From positions 27,239 through 91,238 of the forward strand of contig JBKBLR010000010.1 of NCBI GenBank assembly GCA_046296195.1: a stretch of 64,000 nt of DNA. The letters are read 5' to 3'. A model generated the notes under the pieces. That model was not told the DNA's origin. It did no database searches and saw only the letters and a list, made by a program, of their open reading frames with translations. Position 1 is the stretch's first letter, and every line of letters begins with the position of its first letter. This DNA is from Amphiplicatus sp046296195 (GTDB lineage: Bacteria > Pseudomonadota > Alphaproteobacteria > Caulobacterales > Parvularculaceae). Both the position numbers and the translations under genes were made by a program. Positions 34,263-43,148 of the stretch are shown here, one piece after another.

Positions 34263-35537
34263 GTGAAGGTCCTGCTGGTCGGCGGCGGCGGTCGCGAGCA
34301 TGCGCTGGGATGGAAAATCGCGCAGAGCCCGCTTCTGACGCGACTCTATCTAGCGCCCGGCAATCCGGGGCTCAATCGCTGCGGCGAGCCCGTGAAGGCT
34401 TCAGCCGAAGACCTTGACGCGATTGTGGCGGCCGCCGTGGATCGCCGCGTCGATCTCGTCATCGTCGGCCCTGAAGCCCCGCTCGCAAAGGGCCTCGCCG
34501 ATCGTCTCGGCGAGCGGTCTATCCCGTGTTTCGGGCCCTCCGCCGCCGCCGCGCGCCTTGAAGCGTCGAAGGCCTTCATGAAGGAGGTTGCGCGCGCGGC
34601 CGGCGTCCCGACCGCGGCGTTCAGCAGCTTCACGGAGATCGGCGCAGCGAAGGCGGCGCTCCGCCGGATGAGCCCGCCTTATGTCGTCAAGGCGGACGGG
34701 CTCGCCGCCGGCAAGGGGGTCATCATCGCGGAAACGCTCGCCGAGGCCGATGAGGCGGCCGCGAGCCTCCTCGGCGGCGCGCTCGGGGCGGCCGGGGCCG
34801 AAATCGTGATCGAGGAATTCCTCAGCGGCGAGGAGGCGAGCTTCTTCGTCATCACCGACGGAACGCGCGCGCTGCCGCTCATCGCCGCGCAGGACCACAA
34901 ACGCGCCTTTGACGGCGACAGGGGGCCGAACACCGGCGGCATGGGCGCTTACGCCCCGGCCCCCGTCTTCACCGAGACCGTCCGTGAACAGACGATGACG
35001 CGCATCGTCGAGCCCGTCCTCGCAGAAATGCGCCGCCGCGGAACGCCCTATCGCGGCGTCCTCTTCGCCGGGCTGATGATCGGCGGGGACGGCCCAAAGC
35101 TCATCGAATTCAACGCCCGCTTCGGCGATCCCGAATGCCAGGCGCTGATGCGCCTTCTGAAATCCGACATCCTTCCCGTTTTTCACGACGCGGCGACGGG
35201 AAGCTTGAAGGCGGGCGGGCTAGACTGGTCGCCGGAGGCGAGCGCCATCATCGTGATGGCGGCGAAGGGTTACCCGGGCGCCTATGAGAAGGGCTCGGCG
35301 ATCAGGGGGATCGACGCGGCCGAGCGCTGCGAGGGGGTCGTCGTCTTTCATGCCGGAACGACTGGCGAGCCGGCCGCGCCCGTCGCCTCCGGCGGGCGGG
35401 TTCTCAACATAACCGCGACGGGGCGCACGATCCGCGAGGCGGTCGAGCGCGCCTACAAGGGCGCGGCCTCGATCGACTGGCCGGAGGGCTATTATCGCCG
35501 CGATATCGGCTGGCGCGCGCTGAAGTCCTTCCTGTAA
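34263..35537 (+). CDS. purD: Phosphoribosylamine--glycine ligase (GAR synthetase)
   Basis: This 424-residue ATP-grasp enzyme catalyses the second step of purine synthesis. It begins MKVLLVGGGGREHALGWKIA with the GGGGREHA motif, has GPEAPLAKGLADRL, SKAFMKEVARAAGVPTA, VVKADGLAAGKGV, PNTGGMGAYAPAP and FNARFGDPECQALM, and ends with GWRALKSF. The start is a GTG at 34263 after GGGAG. The next gene, a hydrolase, begins 11 bases on, so the four genes from here to 37.8 kb may form one transcript. Confidence 0.97.
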   Translation: MKVLLVGGGGREHALGWKIAQSPLLTRLYLAPGNPGLNRCGEPVKASAEDLDAIVAAAVDRRVDLVIVGPEAPLAKGLADRLGERSIPCFGPSAAAARLEASKAFMKEVARAAGVPTAAFSSFTEIGAAKAALRRMSPPYVVKADGLAAGKGVIIAETLAEADEAAASLLGGALGAAGAEIVIEEFLSGEEASFFVITDGTRALPLIAAQDHKRAFDGDRGPNTGGMGAYAPAPVFTETVREQTMTRIVEPVLAEMRRRGTPYRGVLFAGLMIGGDGPKLIEFNARFGDPECQALMRLLKSDILPVFHDAATGSLKAGGLDWSPEASAIIVMAAKGYPGAYEKGSAIRGIDAAERCEGVVVFHAGTTGEPAAPVASGGRVLNITATGRTIREAVERAYKGAASIDWPEGYYRRDIGWRALKSFL

Positions 35538-35548
35538 AGTTCCACGCC

Positions 35549-36439
35549 ATGAAATCCGTCGAACGATGGTCGAAGGAAGCAAAGGCGCTGGTCTCGGGCG
35601 GGCGCCGGCTCGCCTACTGGACGAGCGGCGAACGCGATGAGACGAAGCCCTGGCTGCTTCTCATCCATGGCTATCCGACTTCTTCCTGGGACTGGACCTT
35701 CGTCTGGGACGGCCTCCGGCGCCATTTCCGTCTCGCCGCCATGGACATGCTCGGCTTCGGCCTGTCGGACAAGCCGCGCGACATCGCCTATTCGATCGCC
35801 ATGCAGGCCGACTTCCAGGAGGCCCTGCTCGCCCATCTGGGCGCCGGCTCGGCGCATGTGTTCACCCATGATTACGGGAACACGGTCGGGCAGGAGCTGC
35901 TGGCGCGCCACAATGAGGGCTCGCTGAGCTTCGTCGTCCAGTCGATGGTGTTTCTCAATGGCGGATTGTTCCCCGAACAGCACCGCGCGCGCCCGATCCA
36001 GAAGCTCGGCCTGACGCCCGTCGGCTTTCTTCTCGGCCTGATGCTGACGGAGGAGAAGCTCCGCAAGACCTTCGATGAAATCTACGGCCCGGCGACGAAA
36101 GCGTCGGACGCCGAGATCGCCGCCCACTGGGCGATGATCAACGCCGGCGGCGGCCGGCGCGTGCTGCACAAGCTGCTCTCCTACATTCCGCAGCGGCGGG
36201 AGAATCGGGCGCGCTGGGTCGGCGCGCTCGCCGCCGCGCGCGCACCCCTGCGGCTCATCGACGGCGGCGCCGATCCTGTCTCCGGCGCCCATCTCTATCG
36301 CTATTACCTCGAGCAAGTGCCGAACGCCGACGCCGTCCTGTTCGACGACATCGGGCATTATCCGCACACGGAAGCGCCGGAGCGCGTGCTCGCCGCCTTT
36401 CTCGAATTCCACCGCAAGCTGAAAACGGTAGATGCATGA
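35549..36439 (+). CDS. Alpha/beta hydrolase with Asp nucleophile (haloalkane dehalogenase / epoxide hydrolase / MEST-like)
   Basis: This 296-residue protein has an oxyanion segment LLLIHGYPTSSWDW, the nucleophile elbow HVFTHDYGNTVGQ with Asp rather than Ser, an acid in DGGADPVSG and the histidine in DDIGHYPHTEAPE. An Asp nucleophile is typical of haloalkane dehalogenases, epoxide hydrolases and MEST-type proteins. The absence of the usual halide-binding tryptophan signature makes the substrate unclear. The stop overlaps the next start (ATGA), so the pair is translationally coupled. Confidence 0.88.
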   Translation: MKSVERWSKEAKALVSGGRRLAYWTSGERDETKPWLLLIHGYPTSSWDWTFVWDGLRRHFRLAAMDMLGFGLSDKPRDIAYSIAMQADFQEALLAHLGAGSAHVFTHDYGNTVGQELLARHNEGSLSFVVQSMVFLNGGLFPEQHRARPIQKLGLTPVGFLLGLMLTEEKLRKTFDEIYGPATKASDAEIAAHWAMINAGGGRRVLHKLLSYIPQRRENRARWVGALAAARAPLRLIDGGADPVSGAHLYRYYLEQVPNADAVLFDDIGHYPHTEAPERVLAAFLEFHRKLKTVDA

Positions 36440-36714
36440 AAGCCTTTTTCGCGATTTTCTTCTCCGTGTTTCTCGCCGAGCTCGGCGACAAGACGCAGCT
36501 CGCCACGATGCTGTTCGCCGCCGACGGGCGCACCTCGCATGCGACCGTGTTCTTCGCCGCAGCGCTCGCGCTTATCACCGCGACCGGGCTCGCGGTCATT
36601 CTCGGCGCAGCGGCCGAGCGCTGGCTCTCCTTCCTGCCGCTGAAGCTGATCGCGGGCGCGGGTTTCGTCCTGATCGGCGGCTATCTCGTCTTCGAACATT
36701 TCGCCAAATCCTGA
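36436..36714 (+). CDS. Single-unit TMEM165/GDT1 (UPF0016) family cation transporter
   Basis: This 92-residue protein has three membrane helices and one copy of the family motif E-x-G-D-K-T (FLAELGDKTQLATM). Full-length members have two such halves in one chain or two separate genes. Only one half is seen here, so it probably works as a homo-oligomer or with a second subunit elsewhere. Family members export manganese or calcium in exchange for protons. It overlaps the hydrolase by four bases. Confidence 0.88.
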   Translation: MKAFFAIFFSVFLAELGDKTQLATMLFAADGRTSHATVFFAAALALITATGLAVILGAAAERWLSFLPLKLIAGAGFVLIGGYLVFEHFAKS

Positions 36715-36723
36715 GGAACGCTG

Positions 36724-37791
36724 ATGAGCGCCGCCAATCCCGACTTCACCGGCGTCACGGCGACGCCGGAGCGCCTCAAGTTCGACGAGGCGGCGCTCGC
36801 GCGCTACATGGAGGCCCATGTCGAGGGCTTCAAAGGCCCGCTCAAGGTTGAGAAATTCAAGGGCGGCCAGTCGAACCCGACTTATCTCCTCACGACGCCG
36901 GCGAGGAAATATGTCCTGCGCCGGAAGCCTCCCGGAAAACTTCTCCCCTCCGCGCACGCCGTCGAACGCGAATACCGCGTGATGTCGGCCTTGGGCCCGC
37001 TCGGCTTCCCCGTGCCGCGCACTTTCGCCAATTGCGAGGATGACAGCGTCATCGGCACCGCGTTCTTCATCATGGATTTCGTCGACGGGCGCATCTTCTG
37101 GGACGCGAGCCTCCCTGATGTCGCGCCCGAAGGCCGCCGCGCGCTCTTCATGGAGCTCGTCGACGTGACGGCGGCGCTCCATATGATCGACTACCGCAAG
37201 GCGGGCCTTACAGATTTCGGCAAGCCCGGAAATTATTTCGCGCGCCAGATCGACCGTTGGAGCAAGCAATATGCCGCCGCCCGGAGCGCCGACATTCCGG
37301 CGATGGACAGGCTGATCGAATGGCTTCCGGCGAACATCCCCGCCGATGATGCGACGGCGATCGTCCATGGCGATTTCCGCTTCGACAATGTCATCTTCGA
37401 CAAGACCGCGCCGAAGGCGCGTGCGGTGCTCGATTGGGAGCTATCGACGCTCGGCCACCCGCTCGCCGATTTCACTTACTTCCTGATGGTCTGGCATTTT
37501 CCGCCGACCATCCGCGGCGGCCTCGCCGGCCTCGACCTCAAGGCGCTCGGCATCCCCTCGCTCGACGAGGCGGCGCAGCGCTATTGCGAGAAGACGGGAC
37601 GCAAAAGCCTTGCTGATTTCGACTACTGCCTCGCCTACAACATGTTCCGCCTCGCCTCGATCGCGCAGGGCGTCTATGCGCGCGCGCTTGCCGGCAACGC
37701 CTCATCGCCCGAAGGCATCAAGATGGGCGAGAGCGTTCCCCCGCTCGCCGCGATGGCGTGGAGCTACGCCGAGAAGGCGGGCGCGCGTTAG
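36724..37791 (+). CDS. Phosphotransferase family protein (ACAD10/ACAD11-like kinase domain)
   Basis: This 355-residue protein has the aminoglycoside-phosphotransferase-type kinase fold. The glycine-rich region is KFKGGQSNPTYLL, the lysine is in YVLRRKPPGK, the catalytic loop is IVHGDFRFDN and the metal site is AVLDWELSTLGHPLADF. These match the kinase domain of ACAD10/11 proteins, which act on 4-hydroxy acids as CoA esters in animals. In bacteria it is often linked to acyl-CoA dehydrogenases, present elsewhere in this window. It is the last gene of the run from purD. Confidence 0.9.
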   Translation: MSAANPDFTGVTATPERLKFDEAALARYMEAHVEGFKGPLKVEKFKGGQSNPTYLLTTPARKYVLRRKPPGKLLPSAHAVEREYRVMSALGPLGFPVPRTFANCEDDSVIGTAFFIMDFVDGRIFWDASLPDVAPEGRRALFMELVDVTAALHMIDYRKAGLTDFGKPGNYFARQIDRWSKQYAAARSADIPAMDRLIEWLPANIPADDATAIVHGDFRFDNVIFDKTAPKARAVLDWELSTLGHPLADFTYFLMVWHFPPTIRGGLAGLDLKALGIPSLDEAAQRYCEKTGRKSLADFDYCLAYNMFRLASIAQGVYARALAGNASSPEGIKMGESVPPLAAMAWSYAEKAGAR

Positions 37792-38009
37792 GGCGCCTGC
37801 CGAAGGGTGCGAAGCGGTTTTAGGAAGAAACCGCGCGTCAGGCGGACGCTCATGACCACGGTCTCCGACTCGTATTTCCCAGAACGTGGTTGAATTCGTC
37901 GCGCCGTGATCCGGAATCACGGCGCCAGGTCAGGTTTTTGATTGTCGCGGCGTTCGCCGCGTCGCGCCTCGCCCGCGCAAAACTGCGGACGCTTTTGCGC
38001 AACGCCGCT
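37792..38009. repeat. Intergenic stretch with inverted repeats
   Basis: This convergent 218-base gap holds no gene. It contains a perfect inverted repeat GCGCCGTGAT-CCGGA-ATCACGGCGC at 37901-37925, followed 10 bases later by TTTTT. A smaller one, GCGGTTT-TAGGAAG-AAACCGC, lies near 37815-37835. The first could terminate transcription of either neighbour; the pair may form a mosaic REP-type element. Confidence 0.5.
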
Positions 38010-39014
38010 CTAAGGCGAGATCCGGTTTCCGCGCGCGGCGACGCCCGCTGGCAGCCGAAATTTCGGCGCGTCATTGTCTTCAACGACGGCGCCCTGATGG
38101 GGCGCGCGCACCTCGACCGCCGGCGGATGAATGACTGGCTTGGCGGCGGAGAGGAGGTTGTTCCGGATCGTCACATCGACGCCGTTCTGCACGAAAATCC
38201 CCTGCCCCATCGATTGGTCTATCGAGTTGCCTTCAATCAGGATGCTGCGCGAGGCGATCTCCGGCGATTTGATGAAGACGCCTTGCGTCGCGCCGCCGGC
38301 GCCGCGGCGGATGATGTTTCCGCGAATGATGATTCGTTCATTCGCCCGCGCCGCGCCGCGCGACCAGAGCTGGATCGCATCGGGATGCCAGCGGAAAGGA
38401 TCGGCCGGCGTAAAATCGGTGAACCGGTTGTTCTCGACGCTGAGACTGACCGCGCCGCGCGCGACGACGCCGTCCGAGCCGATGCGAAAAAAGCGGTTCC
38501 CTGACACAGCGACATCGTCCGAGTCGAAGACGGCGACGCCCCGAAAGAGATCGTTGAATGTCGATTCAGCGATCGTCACCGCGCGGCTGTCCCGGATGAA
38601 GACGCCATAGGCGTCATCGCCGGCGACGCCGTTGTCCGCTGAGGATACAAGCATCCCCTGAAGGCGGATCGACGATGATCGCCGCACCTCGACGGCGCTT
38701 TGCGCCGGGGGATCGGCGGCGACGCCGAAGACGACCGCAAGGCCGTCGAGGGTCACCTGCTCCGCATCTCGCATAAGGATTGAGCGGAAGATCGGCGGCG
38801 CCGACGGATCCTTCGCAGCAAGCGTGACGGCGCCTTTACCGCGCCTCGGCCCGAGGGCGAGGTCGCCATAGGCGCCGGGCGCCAGGAGGATCCGGTCGCC
38901 CGGCGCGGCGCGCGACAGGGCGGCGTCGAGCGAGCGCGCGTCACCGACGGCGATGTCCGCCGCCGTAGCCGGCGCGACAAAAGCGATCGCAGCGAAAAGG
39001 GCGAACGGTCTCAT
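38010..39014 (-). CDS. Secreted right-handed parallel beta-helix protein
   Basis: This 334-residue protein has a signal peptide (MRPFALFAAIAFVAPATA). The N-terminal part has the typical cap DARSLDAALSRAAPGDRILLAPGAYGDLAL. Repeated beta-helix rungs follow, with patterns such as SVENNRFTDF, IIRGNIIRRG, ILIEGNSIDQS and VTIRNNLLS. The fold is used by pectate lyases, alginate epimerases and NosD-like proteins. I see no catalytic residues that would fix a function. It is probably periplasmic or secreted. It is divergent from rfbB, so the pair may act in surface polysaccharide work, but that is guesswork. Confidence 0.85.
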   Translation of the reverse strand: MRPFALFAAIAFVAPATAADIAVGDARSLDAALSRAAPGDRILLAPGAYGDLALGPRRGKGAVTLAAKDPSAPPIFRSILMRDAEQVTLDGLAVVFGVAADPPAQSAVEVRRSSSIRLQGMLVSSADNGVAGDDAYGVFIRDSRAVTIAESTFNDLFRGVAVFDSDDVAVSGNRFFRIGSDGVVARGAVSLSVENNRFTDFTPADPFRWHPDAIQLWSRGAARANERIIIRGNIIRRGAGGATQGVFIKSPEIASRSILIEGNSIDQSMGQGIFVQNGVDVTIRNNLLSAAKPVIHPPAVEVRAPHQGAVVEDNDAPKFRLPAGVAARGNRISP

Positions 39015-39157
39015 GCCGCGATGGTCGCAAGGGATGCGCCGGGCATCAAATCGAATTGCTTTGCGCGCGCTGACGCGCTGTTAACCAAGACGGGTGGCGC
39101 CGAACGCTGAACTTTCCTATGAGGGCGGCGAGAAGCAGCGTCCTGCGGGGATCAGGC

Positions 39158-40198
39158 ATGAAAATTCTGGTTACGGGCGGGGCGGGCTTCATCGGGTCGG
39201 CGGTCGTGCGCCGCGCGCTCGACAAGGGGCTTTCAGTCGTCAATGTCGACAAGCTCACCTATGCGGCGAACCTCGACAATCTCGCCGGCTATGACGCGCG
39301 GCCCGGCTACGCTTTCGTGAAGGCCGACATCTGCGATGGGCCGGCGATTCGCGCCGCGCTCGAAACGCACCGGCCGGACGCGATCATGCACCTGGCGGCG
39401 GAGAGCCATGTCGACCGCTCGATCGACGGGCCGGGCGCCTTCATCGAAACCAACATCGTCGGCACCTTCGCGCTGCTGCAGGAGGCGCGGCGCTATTACG
39501 ACGCGCTCTCCGGGGCGGCGAAGGACCGCTTCCGCTTTCATCACGTCTCGACGGACGAGGTTTACGGCACGCTGGGGCCGACCGGGTTCTTCACCGAAGA
39601 AACGCCCTACGCGCCGAACTCGCCCTATTCGGCCTCGAAGGCGTCGTCCGATTTCCTCGTCCGCGCCTGGCATGAGACGTTCGGCCTGCCGGTCGTAACG
39701 AGCAACTGCTCGAACAATTACGGGCCCTATCAGTTTCCGGAAAAGCTCATCCCCGTCGTCGTCATCGCCGCGCTCGAGGGCCGACCGATTCCCGTCTACG
39801 GCAGGGGCGAGAATGTGCGCGACTGGCTTTATGTCGAAGACCACGCCGAGGCGCTGCTGACGGTGCTGGAGAGGGGCCGGCTCGGCGAGACTTATAACAT
39901 CGGCGGCTGGAACGAACGGCGGAACATCGATCTCGTCCGCATGATCTGCACGCTGATGGATGAGCTGAAGCCGAAGAACCACGCCCACGCCGACCTCATC
40001 GAATTCGTGACCGACCGGCCAGGCCACGACCTGCGCTATGCGATCGACGCGACGAAAATCAGCCGCGAGCTCGGCTGGAAGCCCTCCGTCACCGTCGAGG
40101 AAGGCATGCGCCGGACGGTCGAATGGTATCTCGCCAACCGTCCGTGGTGGGAGAAACTGCGCGTCGGCGGGCGTCTCGGCCTTGCGTCCAGGAAGTAG
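39158..40198 (+). CDS. rfbB: dTDP-glucose 4,6-dehydratase
   Basis: This 346-residue extended SDR makes dTDP-4-keto-6-deoxyglucose for surface sugars. The NAD motif is VTGGAGFIGSAVVRRAL, then YAANLDNLAGY, HLAAESHVDRSIDGPGAFIE, the catalytic STDEVYGTLG, YSASKASSDFLVRAW and RPGHDLRYAIDATKISRELGW. The ATG at 39158 gives the proper N-terminus; the longer ORF start is not family-like. Its usual partners rfbA, rfbC and rfbD are not nearby. Confidence 0.95.
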   Translation: MKILVTGGAGFIGSAVVRRALDKGLSVVNVDKLTYAANLDNLAGYDARPGYAFVKADICDGPAIRAALETHRPDAIMHLAAESHVDRSIDGPGAFIETNIVGTFALLQEARRYYDALSGAAKDRFRFHHVSTDEVYGTLGPTGFFTEETPYAPNSPYSASKASSDFLVRAWHETFGLPVVTSNCSNNYGPYQFPEKLIPVVVIAALEGRPIPVYGRGENVRDWLYVEDHAEALLTVLERGRLGETYNIGGWNERRNIDLVRMICTLMDELKPKNHAHADLIEFVTDRPGHDLRYAIDATKISRELGWKPSVTVEEGMRRTVEWYLANRPWWEKLRVGGRLGLASRK

Positions 40199-40201
40199 CG
40201 G

Positions 40202-41116
40202 TCAACGCCGCGCAATCGCGCGCAGACGGTAATAGCGGGCGGCGACGATCGGCGCGGCGATGAAGGGATGCCGGCGCTCCCAGGGGCGAACGCCGACATC
40301 GACGCCGGCGTGCCGCTTCACCTTCCAGGCGATGTAATCGAGCCCGCCCTTGAAGGTCGTCGTCGCCTTGAGGAGCCGCGCGACCGACAGGAAGCCGCCG
40401 GCGACGGCGCGCAGGCGCCAGGCCAGAGCGGCGCGCTTTCCGCCGGCGACCTCCGGCAGGGCGAGGGCGGCGGTCCGCGACGGCCATTCGCCATAGGCGT
40501 CGAGGAGCTTTTCTGCGCGTCCGCCGTCCTCGGCGCGCAATTCGGCCCGATAGGATGCGTTCATGCCCGCAAGCCAGACCGCGCGCCAACCGGCGCCTTC
40601 CGGCGCAAGCCCCCTCGCCCGTTCTAGAAACGTCTCCGCCGCCGTCGCGACGGCTTCGCTCATGCGCCCACGCAGCGCTTCCGGGCATGCGACGAGCCGC
40701 ATCGGCTGGGCGAAGCGCGCCCAGAAATAGGAATGAAAGGTCCGCCTGCTGACGAGCCGCTCAAAGGCCGCGATGGAAAGAAGCGCATATTTCGCCCTCA
40801 GGCGCTCTTCCGGCGCATCGATCTCGACATAATAGACGTTGGGCGGCAGCGCCCGCGCGGCGAGGCGTTCGAAGGCGCCCTCGATCGCGCCTTCATACTC
40901 AGGAGCGATGACGTAATAATCGAATAGGATGTCGGACGGATTTTCATGCGCGCTGACGCTGACGCCCGAGCCGTAAAGGAAAATCGCCGCGCCCGGATAG
41001 CGCTCGGAAAGCGCCGCCGCGATCCGTTTCGCCGGATCGGGAGCCGGAAGGCTGAGAACGCTGCCGATGTAAGCGAGGAGTGCCGCGCGCCGCTCAGGTG
41101 AGGAAGCCGGCGTCAT
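40202..41116 (-). CDS. Tam41-like phosphatidate cytidylyltransferase (predicted)
   Basis: I read this 304-residue protein as a member of the Tam41 family, which makes CDP-diacylglycerol in mitochondria and differs from CdsA. The nucleotidyltransferase core is FLYGSGVS (residues 46-53) with acidic residues in SDILFDYYVI (D62, D66). VYYVEI (94-99) follows, then RAKYALLS (107-114) and RFAQPMRLV (134-142), which resemble Tam41's KYGVLS and GRLHKPV. The rest has a helical tail with GLDYIAWKVKRHAGV. It starts inside the end of the DAG-kinase-like gene (23-base overlap). No homology search was run, so the family call is inferred. Confidence 0.7.
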   Translation of the reverse strand: MTPASSPERRAALLAYIGSVLSLPAPDPAKRIAAALSERYPGAAIFLYGSGVSVSAHENPSDILFDYYVIAPEYEGAIEGAFERLAARALPPNVYYVEIDAPEERLRAKYALLSIAAFERLVSRRTFHSYFWARFAQPMRLVACPEALRGRMSEAVATAAETFLERARGLAPEGAGWRAVWLAGMNASYRAELRAEDGGRAEKLLDAYGEWPSRTAALALPEVAGGKRAALAWRLRAVAGGFLSVARLLKATTTFKGGLDYIAWKVKRHAGVDVGVRPWERRHPFIAAPIVAARYYRLRAIARR

Positions 41117-42038
41117 GCGTCGTTTCGATTGTCATGCGTTCGCCGGCCGCGATCTCGAAGAACTCGCCGTCGAACACGATCGTGCCGGCGAAATCGGCGT
41201 CAAGGGCGTCGGCGCGCCAGCTTTCAAGGCCGGCGGCGCGGAACCAGGGCCGCGACTTGCCGCGCAGCACGGTCGGCGCCGCTGAAAGGATTTTATGCGC
41301 CGGGAAGCCGATCGTCGTCACCGCGAGCCCGCCGGCGCCCGTGCCCCAGAACGGATAAACGCCGAGCACGAGCGTTTTCAGCGTCGTCATCAAAGCCATG
41401 GTCAGCGGCTGCGGCCCGTCAAAGGGCGCATTCGCCGATCGCAGGTCAGCAACCAGCGGCGGATCGCAAGGCTTTTCGCCGAGCGCGGTGTTGAGAATGG
41501 CGCCGCCGATGGTGAGGCCCATCGCGAGCGAACGTTTTGCGCCTTTTGATTGAATCTCGGAGCGGCTGAATTTGACCGCGGTGGTGAAAAACCCGGCGCC
41601 AAGGAAGAATCCGTAGACCGGCTCACGATCGCCGATGCGCATCCCCATCAGCGGACGACGCACGCGCTTCACCTCGCCCTTCGTGCGCCGGAACAGGAAG
41701 CGGTCGAGCGAATCAATCGGCGATCCCTGCAGACCGCAATCGGCCGCGATGACATTCGTCATTCCGCAGGGCACGGCGACATAGTCAGGAGAATGATCGA
41801 AACGGCGCCGGTTGATGGCGTCGGTGACTGCCGCCTGGATGGTGCCGTCGCCGCCGGCGACCACGACCGTGTCGACGCGCGCCCGGTTGAAATCGGCGAG
41901 CGTGCGGTCAAGGCCTTCGACCCCGTCGAGAACGCTCCAGCGCACGGACGGAAACTGCCGCACGACATGAACAAGGTCGCTCAGGATCGACTGAACGCGG
42001 CTGGAGCGTTCGTTGATGATGAGACCAATGGCCGTCAC
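41094..42038 (-). CDS. Diacylglycerol kinase catalytic-domain (lipid kinase) protein
   Basis: This 314-residue protein has the lipid-kinase motif VVVAGGDGTIQAAV (residues 58-71), the next block VAVPCGMTNVIAADCGL, then GFFLGAGFFTTAV, and ends with DFAGTIVFDGEFF. These are the DAGK/BmrU-type motifs. It would phosphorylate diacylglycerol or a similar lipid to phosphatidate. It starts at GTG 42038, upstream of which is GAGGAG. The overlap with the Tam41-like gene downstream makes phosphatidate production and its use coupled at the translational level. Confidence 0.88.
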   Translation of the reverse strand: MTAIGLIINERSSRVQSILSDLVHVVRQFPSVRWSVLDGVEGLDRTLADFNRARVDTVVVAGGDGTIQAAVTDAINRRRFDHSPDYVAVPCGMTNVIAADCGLQGSPIDSLDRFLFRRTKGEVKRVRRPLMGMRIGDREPVYGFFLGAGFFTTAVKFSRSEIQSKGAKRSLAMGLTIGGAILNTALGEKPCDPPLVADLRSANAPFDGPQPLTMALMTTLKTLVLGVYPFWGTGAGGLAVTTIGFPAHKILSAAPTVLRGKSRPWFRAAGLESWRADALDADFAGTIVFDGEFFEIAAGERMTIETTHDAGFLT

Positions 42039-42145
42039 GTCGCGACTCTCTCCTCAACTGCCAGACGCCGGGAGGAGATCAGCCGCCTTTATGCCCCCTT
42101 CCGAGGGAGGCCGCGTCGCCTTTTTGCCCCATGCGCCCCGACACT

Positions 42146-42189
42146 ACGTCATAAAAATGAAATCTAGGCTACACATTAACGTCATAAAA
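42146..42189. promoter_or_regulatory. Direct repeats in the divergent promoter region
   Basis: ACGTCATAAAA occurs twice, at 42146-42156 and 42179-42189, 33 bases apart (about three helix turns), inside the 309-base gap between the lipid kinase and the nucleotidyltransferase genes. The gap holds no gene. The repeats are AT-rich in a GC-rich setting and may be operator sites. No regulator is known. Confidence 0.4.
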
Positions 42190-42347
42190 CTGCGTCGAGC
42201 GGCGCACGAACTCCTTCAATTTCTTTCAGCCGCTTCGGCAAGGCGTCCCTGTTGCGCATTCCTCTCGGGGCGGGCCTATCCTTCAACCCGGCTTGACCGC
42301 CCGGGCGGGCGCGCCGAAACCCTCGCCCGAAGCCCTGCGCCCGCCCT

Positions 42348-43148
42348 ATGCCGACGCCGCCTGTCACCAACGCCGCGCGCAAGATCGACGCGCTCGTCCT
42401 TGCCGGGCGGCGCGCCGGCGAGACCGACCCGCTCGCCGGCGTCGAGGGTGTTCCCCACAAGGCGCTTCTCACCGCTGGCGGCAAGCCGCTCATCCGGCGC
42501 GTCATCGAGGCGCTGAAAGCCTCGGCGCGCATCGAAAAGATCGCGATCGCCGCGCCCGCGGACGTCCGCGCGCCGATCGGCGCGGCGCTCGCCGGGATCG
42601 CGGAGTGGTCGTTCGCTGATCCGGCGGGATCGCCCGCCACGACGGCCCTCGCCGCGATGGCGTCAGCGCCTGAGGGGCGCGGCCTGCTCGTCACCACCTG
42701 CGACCATGCGCTGCTCACCGCCGACATGGTCCGCCGCTTCCTCGACGAGGCGACGCAGAGCGATGCGGCGGCGGCCTGCGTCGAGCGAGCCGTCTATGAG
42801 CAGCGCTTTCCCGGCTCGAAGCGCACCTTCATCAGGCTGAAGGATTTCAGCTTCTCCGGCGCCAATCTCTTCTGGTTCGCCGGCGCGCGCGCGAAGGGCC
42901 TTGCCGATTTCTGGCGCGGGCTCGAAGCGAACCGCAAGAACCCCGCCGCGATGGCGCGCGCCATCGGCGTTTTCACCGCGCTTTCCTACCTCACCGGGTC
43001 GATGACGAAGGCCGGACTCGAAGCGACGATCAGGAAGCGGACGAAAGTCGCGGCCCGCCTCATTCCGCTTTCGACCGCCGAGGCTGCGATCGACGTCGAC
43101 AAGCCGCAGGACCTCGATCTCGTCCGGAAGATCCTGGCGCTCGACTGA
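42348..43148 (+). CDS. MobA-like nucleotidyltransferase
   Basis: This 266-residue protein has a nucleotidyltransferase fold: LVLAGRRAG (residues 17-24, a variant of the usual LAGGxG), PHKALLTAGGKPLI with the lysine, TTCDHALLT with the metal Asp, and FSGANLFWF. It ends with AIDVDKPQDLDLVRKIL, matching the MobA/GlmU/IspD-type tail. The variant loop leaves the nucleotide and sugar or alcohol substrate open. It faces the DAG-kinase/Tam41 pair across a shared promoter region, and a role in polar head-group activation for lipids is possible but inferred. Confidence 0.82.
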   Translation: MPTPPVTNAARKIDALVLAGRRAGETDPLAGVEGVPHKALLTAGGKPLIRRVIEALKASARIEKIAIAAPADVRAPIGAALAGIAEWSFADPAGSPATTALAAMASAPEGRGLLVTTCDHALLTADMVRRFLDEATQSDAAAACVERAVYEQRFPGSKRTFIRLKDFSFSGANLFWFAGARAKGLADFWRGLEANRKNPAAMARAIGVFTALSYLTGSMTKAGLEATIRKRTKVAARLIPLSTAEAAIDVDKPQDLDLVRKILALD

